Notes: generated by a model from the sequence alone, not told the origin. Counted from the stretch's first letter, positions 36,141-47,645 are shown. The stretch is 64,000 nucleotides of DNA from Thozetella sp. PMI_491 (GCA_021432635.1 MU270118.1:113422-177421); one strand, 5' to 3'. A program made the numbers and translations.

Positions 36141-37958
36141 CCCGCGTCGTATTAGATACCTGGAGATGTAGCTGGTATCGTTGTTCTGGTGGCTTATAGA
36201 GTACGGTATTCTAAGGGCTAGGTCGGGATATATAGGTTCTGGTCCTGGTTCTTCTTTCAGTCAAAACCCGTTTGCTCCGACACACATTGGTGGTGCTGCG
36301 CTGCTTGCATGTCTGTCTATAGCTAAGCCGACACGACATCCAGTAATCACTACGACCCACCTGCTGGGCGACTTAGAAACCCTATTTCCGCAGGAACCCA
36401 CTTACAAGATGTTGCGTGGTCAGGCTAGAACTGATCTAGCCGGATAAAATGACTTGTGGCCTGTTGAGGGGCACAAAAAGCTGCGCCAAGCTGAGGCTAC
36501 AGCGCTTAGGCGCCGCGTGAGCTGGGCGAATCCTTGGGCTGCTGCATAGGTCTAACCCAACGAATTACGTGTAAAGTTCTTATGATGTTAAGTAGAGAGT
36601 TAGCTGCTATGCAATCTATTACCATCACACAGGACTAGTTGGAGTTAGCTTTAATGTATTATTTCCTCAGCTTAGGAGTCACGCCACCTACCTCCCTCAG
36701 CCTAGACTGCAAGAGAATAGCTGAGGAATATACTCCCAAGTAGCTTGGGAGCAATCAAGTAGAATGATGACTCTGCCCTAACCCTGTAGTTATAATAACC
36801 AGAACTGGCTTAAAGGCGCAGAGCCTTCGCCATGCCTTACCCCAGCTCTTCCGACGGCCAAAAATGACCGTGCATCCGACGCCACACGCATTCTCCCATG
36901 GTAGTCTCGCATTATTCCTCGCCCTAGAGCGGTGCCAAGGCTTCCTCCGAAAGGCGTTGTGCGGGTTGACATTGCATCTCCGTCCGCCCGATTATCCAAC
37001 GGGCAACCGACTAAGTCCGAGCGCCGCCGTTGCAAATTGGCATGCGGGCGCAGGCGACCTCTTGACTAGTTCGTGGGCCAAGCGAGTTAGCAAGTCGGAA
37101 TGCAGCGTAGCTAACCAACGAATATACATCGTAGGGGTGTTGCACAGCCTAAGGGCCAAACATTATGTAAACCGACCGTGAACATGCCTTTGGCCCCAGG
37201 CTAGTTGCGAGATGAATTATTTGAGGTCTCGCCCACTTGCCGGTTCTTCGCGGCGGGCTCGAACTGCGGGGAACAGGTAAACACAAGGCCTGTACTTTCT
37301 TGGCGCGACTGGGGTTACGGGGGAACTTCTAGGCCTAGCTGAATATAGGCCCGCCGGCCGGAAGCGCGCCCGGCCAAGGTTGCAACCGAACTTACTAACC
37401 TTGCCCCGCGGAGGCCCAGGGCCGTCGGCGCATCTGGCTGGTTGTGAAAGCAGCGGACGAATAGTGTTCAACCCGTTCCCTCAGCGTGCCACGCAAGGAT
37501 CTAGGCGGTAAGCATACCATCGGAGCCAAGTCCGCTTGAGGCACAAACCCAGCCAGATCCGCAAATCAATGGCATACGGGAGCTGCAGGCTGTAAGCAAC
37601 CGTGCAGGAACGCGGCCCGTTGGGTGCTCTAGTAAGCGGGTCGGAAGGATTCGTGATGGACGGGTCACACGCATTCGTTCGCCTGGCTAATAAACGTAAT
37701 GCGCTCCCGCGGACCTGAACCCGGTGGTCGGATACAGACCAGCTCCCCTCCGTGCCCAGACGCTAATCACGATGACGGCAGTATGGTCAGAGGAGGACAA
37801 TGCACAGCTGGTTGAGGCAAGGCACCGGGGTCCCAACTGGGTATATATCCATCGCTAAAGGTCGCCCTGTGCTGACCTGGCCGATTACCAGGCCGAGTTC
37901 CACGGACATTGCGTAGCATTTCCCCGCCTATTGACGCTGCTAAGGCAACCCGCCCAGA
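36141..37958. other. Intergenic region, no gene seen
   Basis: 1.8 kb. The part 36440-36790 is AT-rich with CTGAGG/CAGCTT-like words, the part 36790-37520 GC-rich; neither codes for anything I recognise. This may be an old repeat-rich boundary between the regulator block and the terpenoid block. The BBE oxidase promoter is at its right end. Confidence 0.4.
37842..37848 (+). promoter_or_regulatory. TATA box of the BBE oxidase gene
   Basis: TATATAT about 117 bases upstream of the ATG at 37959. No competing TATA-like motif is nearer. Confidence 0.45.
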
Positions 37959-39559
37959 ATGCGAACCGCAGCTAGCATTTGTCTCGGCTTGGCCGCCGCG
38001 CTTGCACACGGCAGCGCGATAGTAACGCGTGCCACCATTGACCAATGTCTCGTCGACGCCGGTGTTCCCATTGATGTGCGGGGGAGCGACAGCTGGGATC
38101 GAGACTCGGCGTCATTCAACATCCGAGTACCGTACAACCCTATTTCCATTGCCGTGCCTACCGAGATCAAGCATATTCAGAAGGCTGTGTTGTGCGGCAA
38201 GAAGCTCAAGATCAAGGTGTCGGCGAAGTCCGGTGGCCACAGCTATGCATCCATGGGATTTGGAGGGGAGAACGGCCACTTGGTGGTGGAACTGGACCGT
38301 ATGTACAACGTCACCCTAAAGCCGGGGACCGAGATTGCGGTTGTCCAGCCTGGCACCAGGCTTGGCCATCTCGCCACCGTTTTGTACGAGCAGTACGGCC
38401 GCGCCATTGCACATGGCACCTGCCCGGGGTTGGTAGCATCCTGTCCCAACATGATAGTCTGCGCGCGGCTGCTAACTGCGTGGCAGCGTCGGCATCTCTG
38501 GCCACTTCCTCCACGGTGGATTTGGCTTCAGCTCTCATAAGCATGGCCTAGCACTGGACTTCGTTGTTGGTGCCACGGTCGTGCTGGCCGATGGCAGTAT
38601 TGTTGAAGCCTCCGAGACCCAGCACCCCGACCTGTTTTGGGGCTTGAGGGGAGCCGGATCTAACTTTGGTATCGTGGCCGAATGGAGGCTGAAGACCTTC
38701 GAAGCCCCGAGCTCGCTGACTTGGTTCGGCGTGACCTTGGGCTGGGACAAAGACACCGCTGTGGCTGGGCTCGAGGCGCTGGAGCAGTACGCGAAGCATG
38801 AGATGCCAGCAGAGATCAACTTCCGCGTCTCTGACTACTCACGCGGCAACCCAGGAATCGAGGGCTTGTACTACGGCACTGACGCCGAGATGCGTGAGGC
38901 CATCGCTCCGTTGCTCACCAAGGCTGCCCCGAAGGCGAACATTACAGACTCCCGCAGCGTCACCTGGATCGACGCCGTCAAGCATTATGCGTTTGCACAG
39001 GATGATATCATCGACTGGACCCTACCAAGCCCTGTAAGTTGGCTTTCCCAAGCAAGGTGACCAGACACTGACGGTCGCCCAGCGAGAGAATTTCTACGCG
39101 AAGAGCGTGACCTTGAAGGGACTCAACGGCACCTCGGCTCAGAATTTTGTTAACTACTGGTTCGATACAGCGAACCAGGTGCTCGACCGAGACTGGTGGT
39201 TCCAGCTAGACATGCACGGAGGCGACCACTCGGCGATTACCCAGGTCCCCAACAGCGCGACAGCGTACGCTCACCGTGACAAGCTGTACATGATTCAATT
39301 CTACGATCGCGTGGATCCCAACGCGACCTACCCAGCGAACGGCTTCTCCTTCCTCACCGGCTGGGTCGCCACAATCACTGAGCCTCTTCCGGCATCCGAC
39401 TGGGGCATGTACATCAATTACGCCGACACCAACCTGGACCGAGCGACAGCTCAGCATCTTTACTACGGGGAAAACCTACGGAAGTTGCAGAAGCTCAAGG
39501 CAAAGTACGATCCCACCGAGCTCTTCTATTATACGATATCGATCGAGCCCCGTCCGTGA
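37959..39559 (+). CDS. BBE-type FAD oxidase, probably bicovalent
   Basis: Three exons (37959..38428, 38487..39033, 39083..39559) give 497 residues. A signal peptide is likely (about residues 1-19, ALAHGSA), so the enzyme may be secreted or lumenal. It has a PCMH FAD-binding domain with AKSGGHSYASMG (His94) and HGTCPGVGISGHFLHGG (Cys155). These are the positions that bind the flavin covalently in berberine bridge enzyme and glucooligosaccharide oxidase. GLRGAGSNFGIV and the C-terminal BBE segment (YYGENLRKLQKLKAKYDPTELF) complete the fold. Such enzymes oxidise sugars (CAZy AA7) or natural-product intermediates using oxygen. Next to a P450 and terpene synthase, a biosynthetic role is plausible; carbohydrate oxidation remains the alternative. 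First intron uses GTTGGT, a weak donor, but the join restores the conserved CPGVG. Confidence 0.9.
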
Positions 39560-39964
39560 TTTGGATGCATGCATCCACTCAAGCCTTTGAAAACTGGGTC
39601 ATTTGGTGCCTTGCGGCGATACATAAAGGCCTGCTTTATGTCCAAGGTACGGAGACTGGAAGGCTTCGGGACATGACAGGCATCGTCACGACTAGCCTCA
39701 AGCTCGCAGCTCGGTCCCCTATTTTAGATTCTATATATAACTATATTCTATTCACAAATTGATTCTATTCATTTATGCATGTGGTCTTGTTGAGGCGTTT
39801 CTTTGAACAGTGAGGTGAGTGGGGAGGGTGGCGTTTTCAACAGAGGGCTAGGACGATAAAAGCATCTACTTTGCGGCTATAATAAAAGTATCATGATAGC
39901 TAAAAAAAAAAAGGATCTAGATAGTCATATTACTACCGGTAGACCGTCTAGGTGAGCGAAATGC
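39560..39964. other. Convergent intergenic region
   Basis: Between the stop codons of the BBE oxidase and the P450. AT-rich, with an 11-base A run at about 39902 and TATAACTATATTCTATTC; no gene. Confidence 0.6.
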
Positions 39965-41949
39965 TCATAGCCTTTCCGTCATGAGCCGTATACCACCCTC
40001 AGCTCGCAGCGTCACACCCGGATTTTTCACCTTTGGCAGCTTTCCGTTGAGGGCAATAAGCTCCGGCGTCAAGCTAAAACGAAACTTGCTAATTACCTCG
40101 ATGAAGAGGACTTTCATCTCAACCAAAGCATAAGTCTTTCCAATGCACAGCCTAGGTCCATTGCCGAATGACATGACGCTGTACGGGGTCCCCGCATCTC
40201 CGGTGAGGTTGTTCCACCTGTCGGGGTCGAAATCGTCTGCGGTTGGACCCCAGATGGCAGTGGAGTGGTTAGTAGTCTCAGGGCAAAAGACTACATGAGT
40301 TCCTTTGGGGATATACTGCCCACAGATCGTGACATCCCGGACTGCCTCGCGGTGAGATGCAACAGCTAGGCATGATTAGTCAAGGCTAGAGTCGCCGGCG
40401 TCTAGGGGACTGGAATATATAGGTCGATAGAATTGAGGGTAGCAGGAAGTGCCTACCTGGGCTGAAGAAGCGGAGGATCTCACGGATGAAATTCTGCATA
40501 TACTTCATGGACTCGATGTCCGAGTATTCCGGAACCGGCTTCTGTGATAGTAGATCCTGGACTTCGGCGCGAAGCTTATCTTGGATGTCGGGGTTTCTGG
40601 CTAGCATGAGCGTTCCCCAGCTCATGGCACCTGATATTGTCTCGTGGCCTAGAGGGTAGAGGGTGTTAAACAGCTAATAAAGGACCTCGTCTGGAGCCAC
40701 GAACCTGCCGAGAGAGAGTTGAGGAGCTATCTGGTAAGCATCTATACAAGTGAAATAGGTCTGATTCACGGTACTTACATGTCCTATAATCTCGTCATCC
40801 GTCAGCTCGTTCGTCTCGAGCATGTAAGTTAGCAAGCACCGGCTCGACTCTCCCTTCTCCGCGTCTTTCATCTCTAGAGCACGATCCTGGGCACATTGTC
40901 GCAACATTCGCTTGACTTCACCGCTGGCATCGGCATAGTTGGTATTGGCTTTGACAAATGGAAGAAGCCGGCGAATTGGAATATACGAGTTCAATATCGC
41001 AATCGCCATCGAGGTGGGGGAGGATTCGAACATTCGGTGGTAGCACTGGAGAAAGTCCATCTTCAGTACCGGGGACACCAGGTTCTCGAGATCCACCCCC
41101 AACGCCGTCTTCCCAATGATGTCCATGGCGGCCTTCGAATACATAGTCTGGACTGTAGAAGGTAAGCTTAGCTTCAGCACGGAGCTTCGGGTGGAGTGGA
41201 GAACTGTACTTACGCTCGATCACGCCCTTGCCTCTCTGAAGGCACGCCTTGTCAATGTATCGGGTGAGCAGCGAGGCATTTTCTTGAAAGACTGGAAGCG
41301 TTCTTCTAACATATGGAGTGGTGAAAACTCCTGTAAAGCTGCATTAGACAACAAGAGAAGCCTGTGGAGGCTACGGGGTGCGTACGGGTGACAATCTTCT
41401 TCTGTCTCATGTGTTCATGACCTTCGCTGAAGAGCAGTCCGGTACCAGCGATCTCACTGATAAACCGATGGAAGAATGCGGGCTTTTCGAATGAGTAGCA
41501 GTTGGTCTGGAATACTTCTCTATGGGCCTCGATCCCGTTGATCAGGACCACTACTTTGTTCAGCGGGCCCAGGTGGCGGATGAGAGGCGTGTCTGGGAAC
41601 TGTTTGGCCCATTTCACGTACAACTCGATCGGTGAGGGGGCCATAAGCTGACGTCCAAAGTGGCCAATCGCGAATTGAGCCCCCTGTGGCACGTTAGTTG
41701 GCCAGTTATGAAGCAGTCATGTATCGGGTCCTGTACCTCAGGGGTTGGCAGGTGCCTTAGGGGAGAAATCCAGAAAGGATAGATGAAGATTCGGTATAGC
41801 TTAATGAGCGTGTACTGAACGGTAGCGAGCCCTAGGAAGGTTCCGAGGGAGGGATTGGGTTGTAAGGCAGTACGGTAGCCAGCCTCGCCTAAGGCACGCA
41901 GTGCTAGTATCTCGACGAGCGAGAGGCAGAGGCATGTTGAAATATCCAT
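39965..41949 (-). CDS. Cytochrome P450 monooxygenase
   Basis: Exons on the minus strand: 41737..41949, 41386..41683, 41214..41330, 40779..41152, then a doubtful micro-exon 40686..40704, 40457..40648 and 39965..40365; in phase this gives 537 residues. Visible parts are an amino-terminal membrane anchor (about residues 1-50), a proline-rich hinge (PLRHLPTPEG), GHETIS on the I helix, REILRF (ExxR) on the K helix, the PERF-like DFDPDRW, and the heme motif FGNGPRLCIG with Cys478 as thiolate ligand. It would be an ER-bound monooxygenase using NADPH through P450 reductase. The join before GHETIS is odd: it needs a 19-nt exon and a 37-nt intron and gives VRGSRR where a hydrophobic/small stretch is expected. 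A mis-splice-prone or damaged exon is possible. Converges with the BBE oxidase and diverges from the terpene synthase. Confidence 0.85.
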
Positions 41950-43263
41950 GTTCGTCTGTGAGAGCTGGTGGCGATTATGGCAATTGGGCAAGGTATACTT
42001 AATCTCAGACGGTAGGATGGGCGAAAAGTATGAGGGGGGCAAAGAAATGGAAGGCACGTCGCCCGGTGGTTTGGTAACGGGGTGGGGAGGGAGTAGGAGA
42101 GAACGAGGGAATACTTCTATCGGGCCGGGTGCCCCTGACCTCTCCTGGTTACACCTTACCCACTCCCCACTACCCAGGAGGATATTATTAAACGAAGCCA
42201 CCACCCTTATGACGCCGGAACTATACCTCTAGGCCCCGCATTAGGCGTGACTGTGGCAACAGAGCTTTCTTTTGTTGGCCAAGACAACAGACATTAGTGC
42301 TGGGTGTTGGTTGCTCGCTTATGTGTCACCCCCGCAGGCCAGTGGCGTTCACCGCCGTATCTGCCCGCCCGGGTATCCCGCTCAGCGCTACATCTGCGGC
42401 CCGAGCCCAATTAAAACGCACAGCATGCCCGCAGCAGTCAACTCAACTCCTCCCGACCTAATCCTTGCAGGGCAAGCTACCGAAGGTAGTGCTCGCCTTG
42501 GACACTTGGCGCAAGGCGTTTGGTTTCCCTCGCTCGCTCCATCGCCAGCGGGATGCAAAGACGACCGCGCGAGAGCCGGCTCTAGAGTGCCGAGTACCTA
42601 GCTGCAGAGATAGGATATCGCCGGCCAACCGGTGACTAATGGATCGCTTGGAATGGATGGCACAAAGATGCATCTGAGACCGAATGTTTCGGCTTTATCG
42701 AGAGGTCGGGTCCCAGACCCGTGGGTGCACTCTGCGTGCTGACGCCGACCTCTTGCGTCAGCGACCGAAAATACGGGAACTCTCCCGGCTGACACAAACA
42801 GGTAAGACAAAAGGCGTTCAGTACCGAGCTGCTGGGCAGGACTCCTGCACCTTCCCCGCAGAACAGCTACGGTACCCCACTGGGTCCGTTCTCTTCGCTG
42901 GTAATGGAGTGTCATGGTGGATTCATGGCGTGGCTCATATTTGGCCGAATGAGGAAGTGGATGAGAGAGAAGGGGGGGGGGGGCCAACACATCGGACTTG
43001 GTCCCATCGTTCCCCGGTTCCATTGCCTCGAAATACCACATAAAGCCCTCAGATAAGGTCCACAGACTGGAAATTGCCAGGTTCCTCGCACATCTATCGA
43101 ACGATATTCTCGCTGTTTTTGACCCGGAACACGCAGATCCACATCCACGAGACCCAAAGGCTAAGGCCGTCCGAAGTTCGCCTACAAGCACGCAGCTCCC
43201 GTTCCTGCCGCCAGCTTCCGCTACGACGGGCACACGTCGAAGAGATCTCTCACTGTCTTGACC
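41950..43263. promoter_or_regulatory. Divergent promoter region, P450 / terpene synthase
   Basis: 1.3 kb between two divergently read genes that would act on the same product. No open frame here looks real. A 12-base G run at 42972-42983 lies in it. I could not pick out a repeated regulator site by eye. Confidence 0.45.
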
Positions 43264-44785
43264 ATGACATCCAATGATCCCATAGATGCAGCTGCATCTG
43301 TCCAGCGCAGCTTACACGGGAAATATCTTTACATACCAGATCTCCGCCCTGTCTACGCCAGCTGGACACGCGGCATAAACAAGCACTATGGCCGCCTAGT
43401 CTCCGTGGTAAACGACCAGTTGGAGAAGATTGTTCACGATAGGAAACGCCTGGCGAAGTGCAGGGCCATGGACTTTGCTCTATTCACATCAATGTTAGTC
43501 TCTGCGGTCGATTTGCCAAACCTTACGTACTGACGCCTAGCTCTATAGGGTCTATCCAAACGCCGAGTGGGAGCAGTTGAGCATCATGGCGCTCTTCTTT
43601 CTCTGGATGTTTCTCTGGGACGACGAGATTGACAAGAGAATCGAGTCCGATGAATCTGACTGCGCTTCAAACTTCGATGCGGCGTCCGTATACAGAGCTC
43701 GATCAGTGGCGTTTGTCAACTACTTCCTGACACAGTCAAAGGATCAGGCTAGTGCTGAAACCGCACCACCGGCGCCGACTGACGTCTGTGCCACGTTCGG
43801 ACTTGTTGCTCCTAAAATTGTCGCCTCGGCTTTGGGTCAGGTCGACATAGAGGCTTGGAAAAAGAGCTTATGGTACTTCATGATGGCCTCTGGAGATGAA
43901 CAGCGGTACCGACTCGACGGTAAGCTGCCGACTGTCGAAAATTATTGGAAGTTCCGGCACGGAACGGGAGGTGTAGACTGCATTTGTGACTTGCACCAGT
44001 GAGTACTTCGATGTCCCGACCCATCAGCCGGAGGAAGTGCAGTACAGGTTTTGACCAAGAAGGTTTGTCGCAACTACCCACCTACCGCCAGATCTGGCGG
44101 CTGCAGAAGAAGTGAGGACAATGACATTGGAAACGAGCAAACAAACGATCATGTGAGTTCGGTTTCCGATAGCGTGGATTGAAAAACAGTCATTCGATCG
44201 CTTGCTAATCAATTGCGCTACCTAGGTCCAATGATCTTTTATCGCTGAAGAAGGAACTTGTAAGCTGATGCCCGAGCCCCTTTGGGGGTCCCTGCGATGC
44301 ACAAGTATCTCACCCTGGGATAGGTCGACGTTACATCCTCAAACCTAGTACTCATCATGATTGGGGAAAAGGGGCTTTCGCTTCAGGCGGCTGTTGAAGA
44401 TATTGTTCGCCAGCTGCACGAATCCGCACACAACTTCAACGAAGCTGCCGCAAGGTTGCGGATGAAGGCCAAATCGCACAACGTCGACGTGCAGCAAGCT
44501 CTAGAACGTTTTATCGACCCATTTGAGACCTTCCAGTCCGGCTGCTTCCACTGGTTTGCAGCCTCTAAAAGGTATGGAGTAGAACAGTTTCGTCGTGAAG
44601 ACGGATCTTTTCTGATCCCACTGGGTGAGCATGTCAAGACGTCTGCACCGAAGAAGCCGGCAGCGCCAAATCCCAACGTTCGCTACGAACCCCCCAGGCT
44701 GCTATCAACATTATCTCGGTCTGTTGTATTTGGTGTAGCCGCGATTATTCTCTTTAGTACGTTACGGGTCCTGAGGTCCCATTGA
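43264..44785 (+). CDS. Class I terpene synthase with hydrophobic tail
   Basis: Five exons (43264..43493, 43549..43998, 44063..44152, 44226..44259, 44324..44785) give 421 residues. It has both metal-binding motifs of class I terpene cyclases: DDEID at 101-105 in FLWDDEID, and the NSE triad NDLLSLKKE at 259-267, formed by a 34-nt exon. Near the carboxyl end KRYGVEQF resembles the usual Arg-Tyr pair. Size and motifs fit fungal sesquiterpene synthases, which ionise farnesyl diphosphate and cyclise it with magnesium; another prenyl chain length cannot be excluded. Unusual is the extension after the catalytic domain: a Pro/Lys linker (TSAPKKPAAPNPN) and a hydrophobic stretch at about 401-418 (SVVFGVAAIILFSTLRVL) ending in basic residues, like a tail anchor. 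Most fungal sesquiterpene synthases I know are soluble. Next to a P450, SDR and FAD oxidase it is probably the core enzyme of a cluster. Confidence 0.9.
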
Positions 44786-45384
44786 GGGATAGCTGGTAAA
44801 TGGCCGACCGATTTTAAGCTTCACAGCATGGCCAAGAAACCATGTGATAACATGTGTCTGAAAGTATTCATGGATTTGTAGAGCATTTACGCTGTGGATT
44901 TTACTTCTATACTCTTAGAGTAGCAATTCTTGTTTCACTATTGGTACTTAGTCCGCTGCTAGACGTTTTTGTTTTCCACCCGTCACACCTGTGAGACTCC
45001 AAACGGTTGGAGCGGCGTTATTCACTGCCGAGATCAATCAGCGGTTGTGAAAGCGCCGTAGCGGTCGATTAGTAGCGCTGATTATACATTTGTGGCTGCT
45101 GGGCGTCAGGAGAATCTAGGCGTGGTTGGTGCCGGAGGAGGTAGTTCCTTGGCCTTTAGCTTGGCTAAAGCTTGTCGACGGGAGAGACCATCGCCTATTA
45201 CCCCAAGAATACGCCACGGTGACTAGGTCGACAGTTGAGGCTAGTCGCCATAGTCCTCAAAAAAGAAATGCCACCTGCTTCGCCTCCTGGAAACTACTTC
45301 TGCGGTCTCTAGAAAAGCTTGTCTGAGCATGCGCTCGATTTGGCAGCAATCTGTCCTACATACAGATATTTCTATTGCTCAACA
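44786..45384. other. Intergenic region, no gene seen
   Basis: About 600 bases between the terpene synthase stop and the NmrA-like ATG. No recognised feature. Confidence 0.55.
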
Positions 45385-46333
45385 ATGGGACTGCATATTG
45401 TCGTCGTCCCGACGTCGTCAAAAACTGGTGCTGAGGCAATCCGAGTATTACTGGCAGACAAACGCTCCCCTGTTGTTACAGGAGTCTATCGTAACTTTGC
45501 CAACGTACCGCACAAGTTTGGTGGTCACACGAACTTCAAAGGCGTGAGGGGCGATGTTCGTGATGTGCTGTCGCTCGACTTTCGTGGCTCAGATGCTGTT
45601 CTGGCCATCACACCACCAATATTTGATTGTACCGATACTGTCAAGCACGTCACCTTAGCATCTCAAAGTATTAAAGCGGCCATTCGGAAAGCCGGTTCAG
45701 TTAGCCGACTCGTCTACGTTTCTAGCCCAGGCGCGCAGTTCTCTGAAAGAGTAGTATGTTCCTGTCACATGTTCACTCGCTGGCATTTCTATCGCCATAT
45801 TCAGGGAGAGATAAAACGAGCCATGTTGCTGAGACTATTTTCCATGATTCCGCCCCTGAGGTAGTCCTCATTCGATGCGCCTACTTTATCGAAAACTTTG
45901 GTCCGGCCATAAAAACAACCCTCTGGTCCGAGGGTTTCTTCTACAGCACAACCACTCCCTTAAACTACAAGGTTCCAATAGTGGACTCTTTCTGATGTTC
46001 CCTGATGTTCCCTATAGTTGACGGTAGTAACGATACATCTAGGTTGGTGCTGGAGATCGAGGGCGACAATGCGCAACCAAGCCACCTTGCACGCCATATG
46101 TTGACGACCTGCACAGCCCTAAATCGTACTCACCTCTCGACGTGCAGCAGGCGTTTGAATATTTTAAAGAAGAAGGTCGCGATAAAACCGGTCGAAAGGA
46201 GCAATTGCCTGCTTTCTTCGGGCAGCCCTTCCCACCTAATATCGTCGACGACTGGGTTGAGATGTCGGTTTCATTCTTACCTGGTGGCATAGCAGCTCAC
46301 CTCGTAAACAATCCGGACAATTTAGAGAGATGA
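45385..46333 (+). pseudogene. NmrA-like NAD(P)-binding protein, broken
   Basis: Exon 1 (45385..45753) encodes an intact NmrA-type Rossmann start (IVVVPTSSKTGAEAIRVLL, then VYVSSPGAQFSERV). A 51-nt intron (45754..45804) leads to GEIK, but the frame then changes: the conserved continuation TSHVAETIF reads only if one more base is assumed in the A run at 45813-45816. Further on an in-frame TGA follows YKVPIVDSF, next to a duplicated sequence, and a second frame change (about 46060-46085) is needed to reach YSPLDVQQAFE, DQLPAFFG-like and VDDWVEMSVSFLPGG. NmrA-like proteins are SDR-related redox sensors or atypical reductases. Three separate lesions suggest a decayed gene rather than one assembly error. 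Original length would be near 300 residues. Confidence 0.7.
45993..46012 (+). repeat. Perfect 10-bp tandem duplication
   Basis: TGATGTTCCC occurs twice in direct succession within the broken NmrA-like gene. Flanking GTTCCAATAGTGGAC and TTCCCTATAGTTGAC are also similar, as if a slightly longer segment had duplicated and diverged. Confidence 0.85.
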
Positions 46334-46563
46334 ATAGATGGGTTGGATGAAGTGTTGGGGCAGATGTGCGCCATTAGGTGATTCCGAGTTGGCCAAGTGT
46401 TCATTAGACTATGTAGCCAAGGTGTCAGGAGCCAAAATTCCCAACATGGCCCATGTCGGACACGTCACTTTTTAGTATAATTGCGTATATATCTATGCTT
46501 GCCCATACTGACGGTCCCTAAACCCAGAGCTAAAGGCAGTAGGTTCCAGGGCCCTGCAAGTCT

Positions 46564-47645
46564 CTACGGGAGAACATAGCCTCCATCAATGAGTACATCG
46601 CTGCCTGTCATATATGTGGAAGCATCGCTGGCAAGGTATAGATATAGACCCTTGATCTCTTTCGTATGGCCCTGCCTTCCTAGGACTGCCATTCTATAGG
46701 CTTCATTGATTCCAAGCGGGCTCGCGCCGAGCTTGGTGTCGAAGAAGCCTGGAGAAACAATATTGACCCGAGCAAAGTCGCGCCACTCTCGCGCGAGAGA
46801 TTTTCCAAAATGAGTGACAAAAGCCTTGGTGGCGTTGTACACGGGCTGGTCTACCGGGACATTGACGATTTTCGCGCTCATGCTCGAGGTAATGATTAAG
46901 TTTCCGCGGCCCTGGCGCTTGAAAACTTCGCCGGCGTACTTGGCGCAGAAGACGACGCCGTCGACTAATAGAGAACTGTGGCATTAGAACATTGTTGATC
47001 TAGACGCAAGAGGACCGGAGGGTACAACCATTGACAGACATCAACTTTCTGTACTCCTCCAAAGGTTGCTCCAAAATAGGCTTAGAAATAGCCATTCCTA
47101 GGCCATGGATGATTAGTGACGAGCGATTCTGCTCGGTAACAGTATACAGCCTCACCAGCATTGGCAACGAACACATCGATCGCGCCAAAATCTTGGACAA
47201 CTTGCTCTATTGCTTTTTGTACTTCTGCGGCATTCGACACTTCGAACACGGGGACGTCCTATCAGTTCCGAGCCTCGTGGTCAGTGGTCAAGGGGAAACA
47301 ACTGACCGTCGACTTGGTACGCGACTGTCTTGACGCCGCATGATTTAGCAATTTCTTCAGCGTTTGCAACAGCGGCGTCGTTTCTTCACGAGAGCAAGCG
47401 TGCTGTCAGACACATGCGCACCCTCTCTGGTATAATGTGACCTACGAGTTGTACCACATGGCTACATTGGCCTTGGCCTCGGCCATTGCTTCAGACACCG
47501 CCAAGCCGATGCCATCGGCGGCACCGGTCACCACGACCGTCTTGCCATCCAGGCTGAACTGCGCCAGAACGTTGGACGGAGTATCCGGGATGGGACGCGG
47601 AAATCCAGCCCGAACGGTCGCGCTATCTGAAATGGACATAGACAT
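46564..47645 (-). CDS. SDR oxidoreductase, mannitol-dehydrogenase type
   Basis: Five exons on the minus strand (47446..47645, 47314..47383, 47156..47258, 47029..47097, 46564..46964) give 280 residues. Short-chain dehydrogenase motifs are present: VVVTGAADGIG for the cofactor (TGxxxGxG), the catalytic serine in IITSSMS and YNATK (Tyr-x3-Lys), and the carboxyl-terminal DASTYMTGSDVLIDGGY. The amino-terminal layout (PRPIPDTPSNVLAQFSLDGK) is that of fungal NADP-mannitol dehydrogenase / sorbose-reductase-like SDRs. Those reduce ketoses, but cluster members of the same fold also act on terpenoid ketones. The second intron is uncertain: the frame-keeping solution uses a weak GTCGAC donor (47313) and gives YQDVPVFE, while YQVDVP would be expected. 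Faces away from the NLR gene. Confidence 0.83.

Noticed and set aside
42600-43250. Several overlapping 70-210-residue frames between the P450 and the terpene synthase
   Set aside because: They overlap on both strands without motifs and occupy the divergent promoter.
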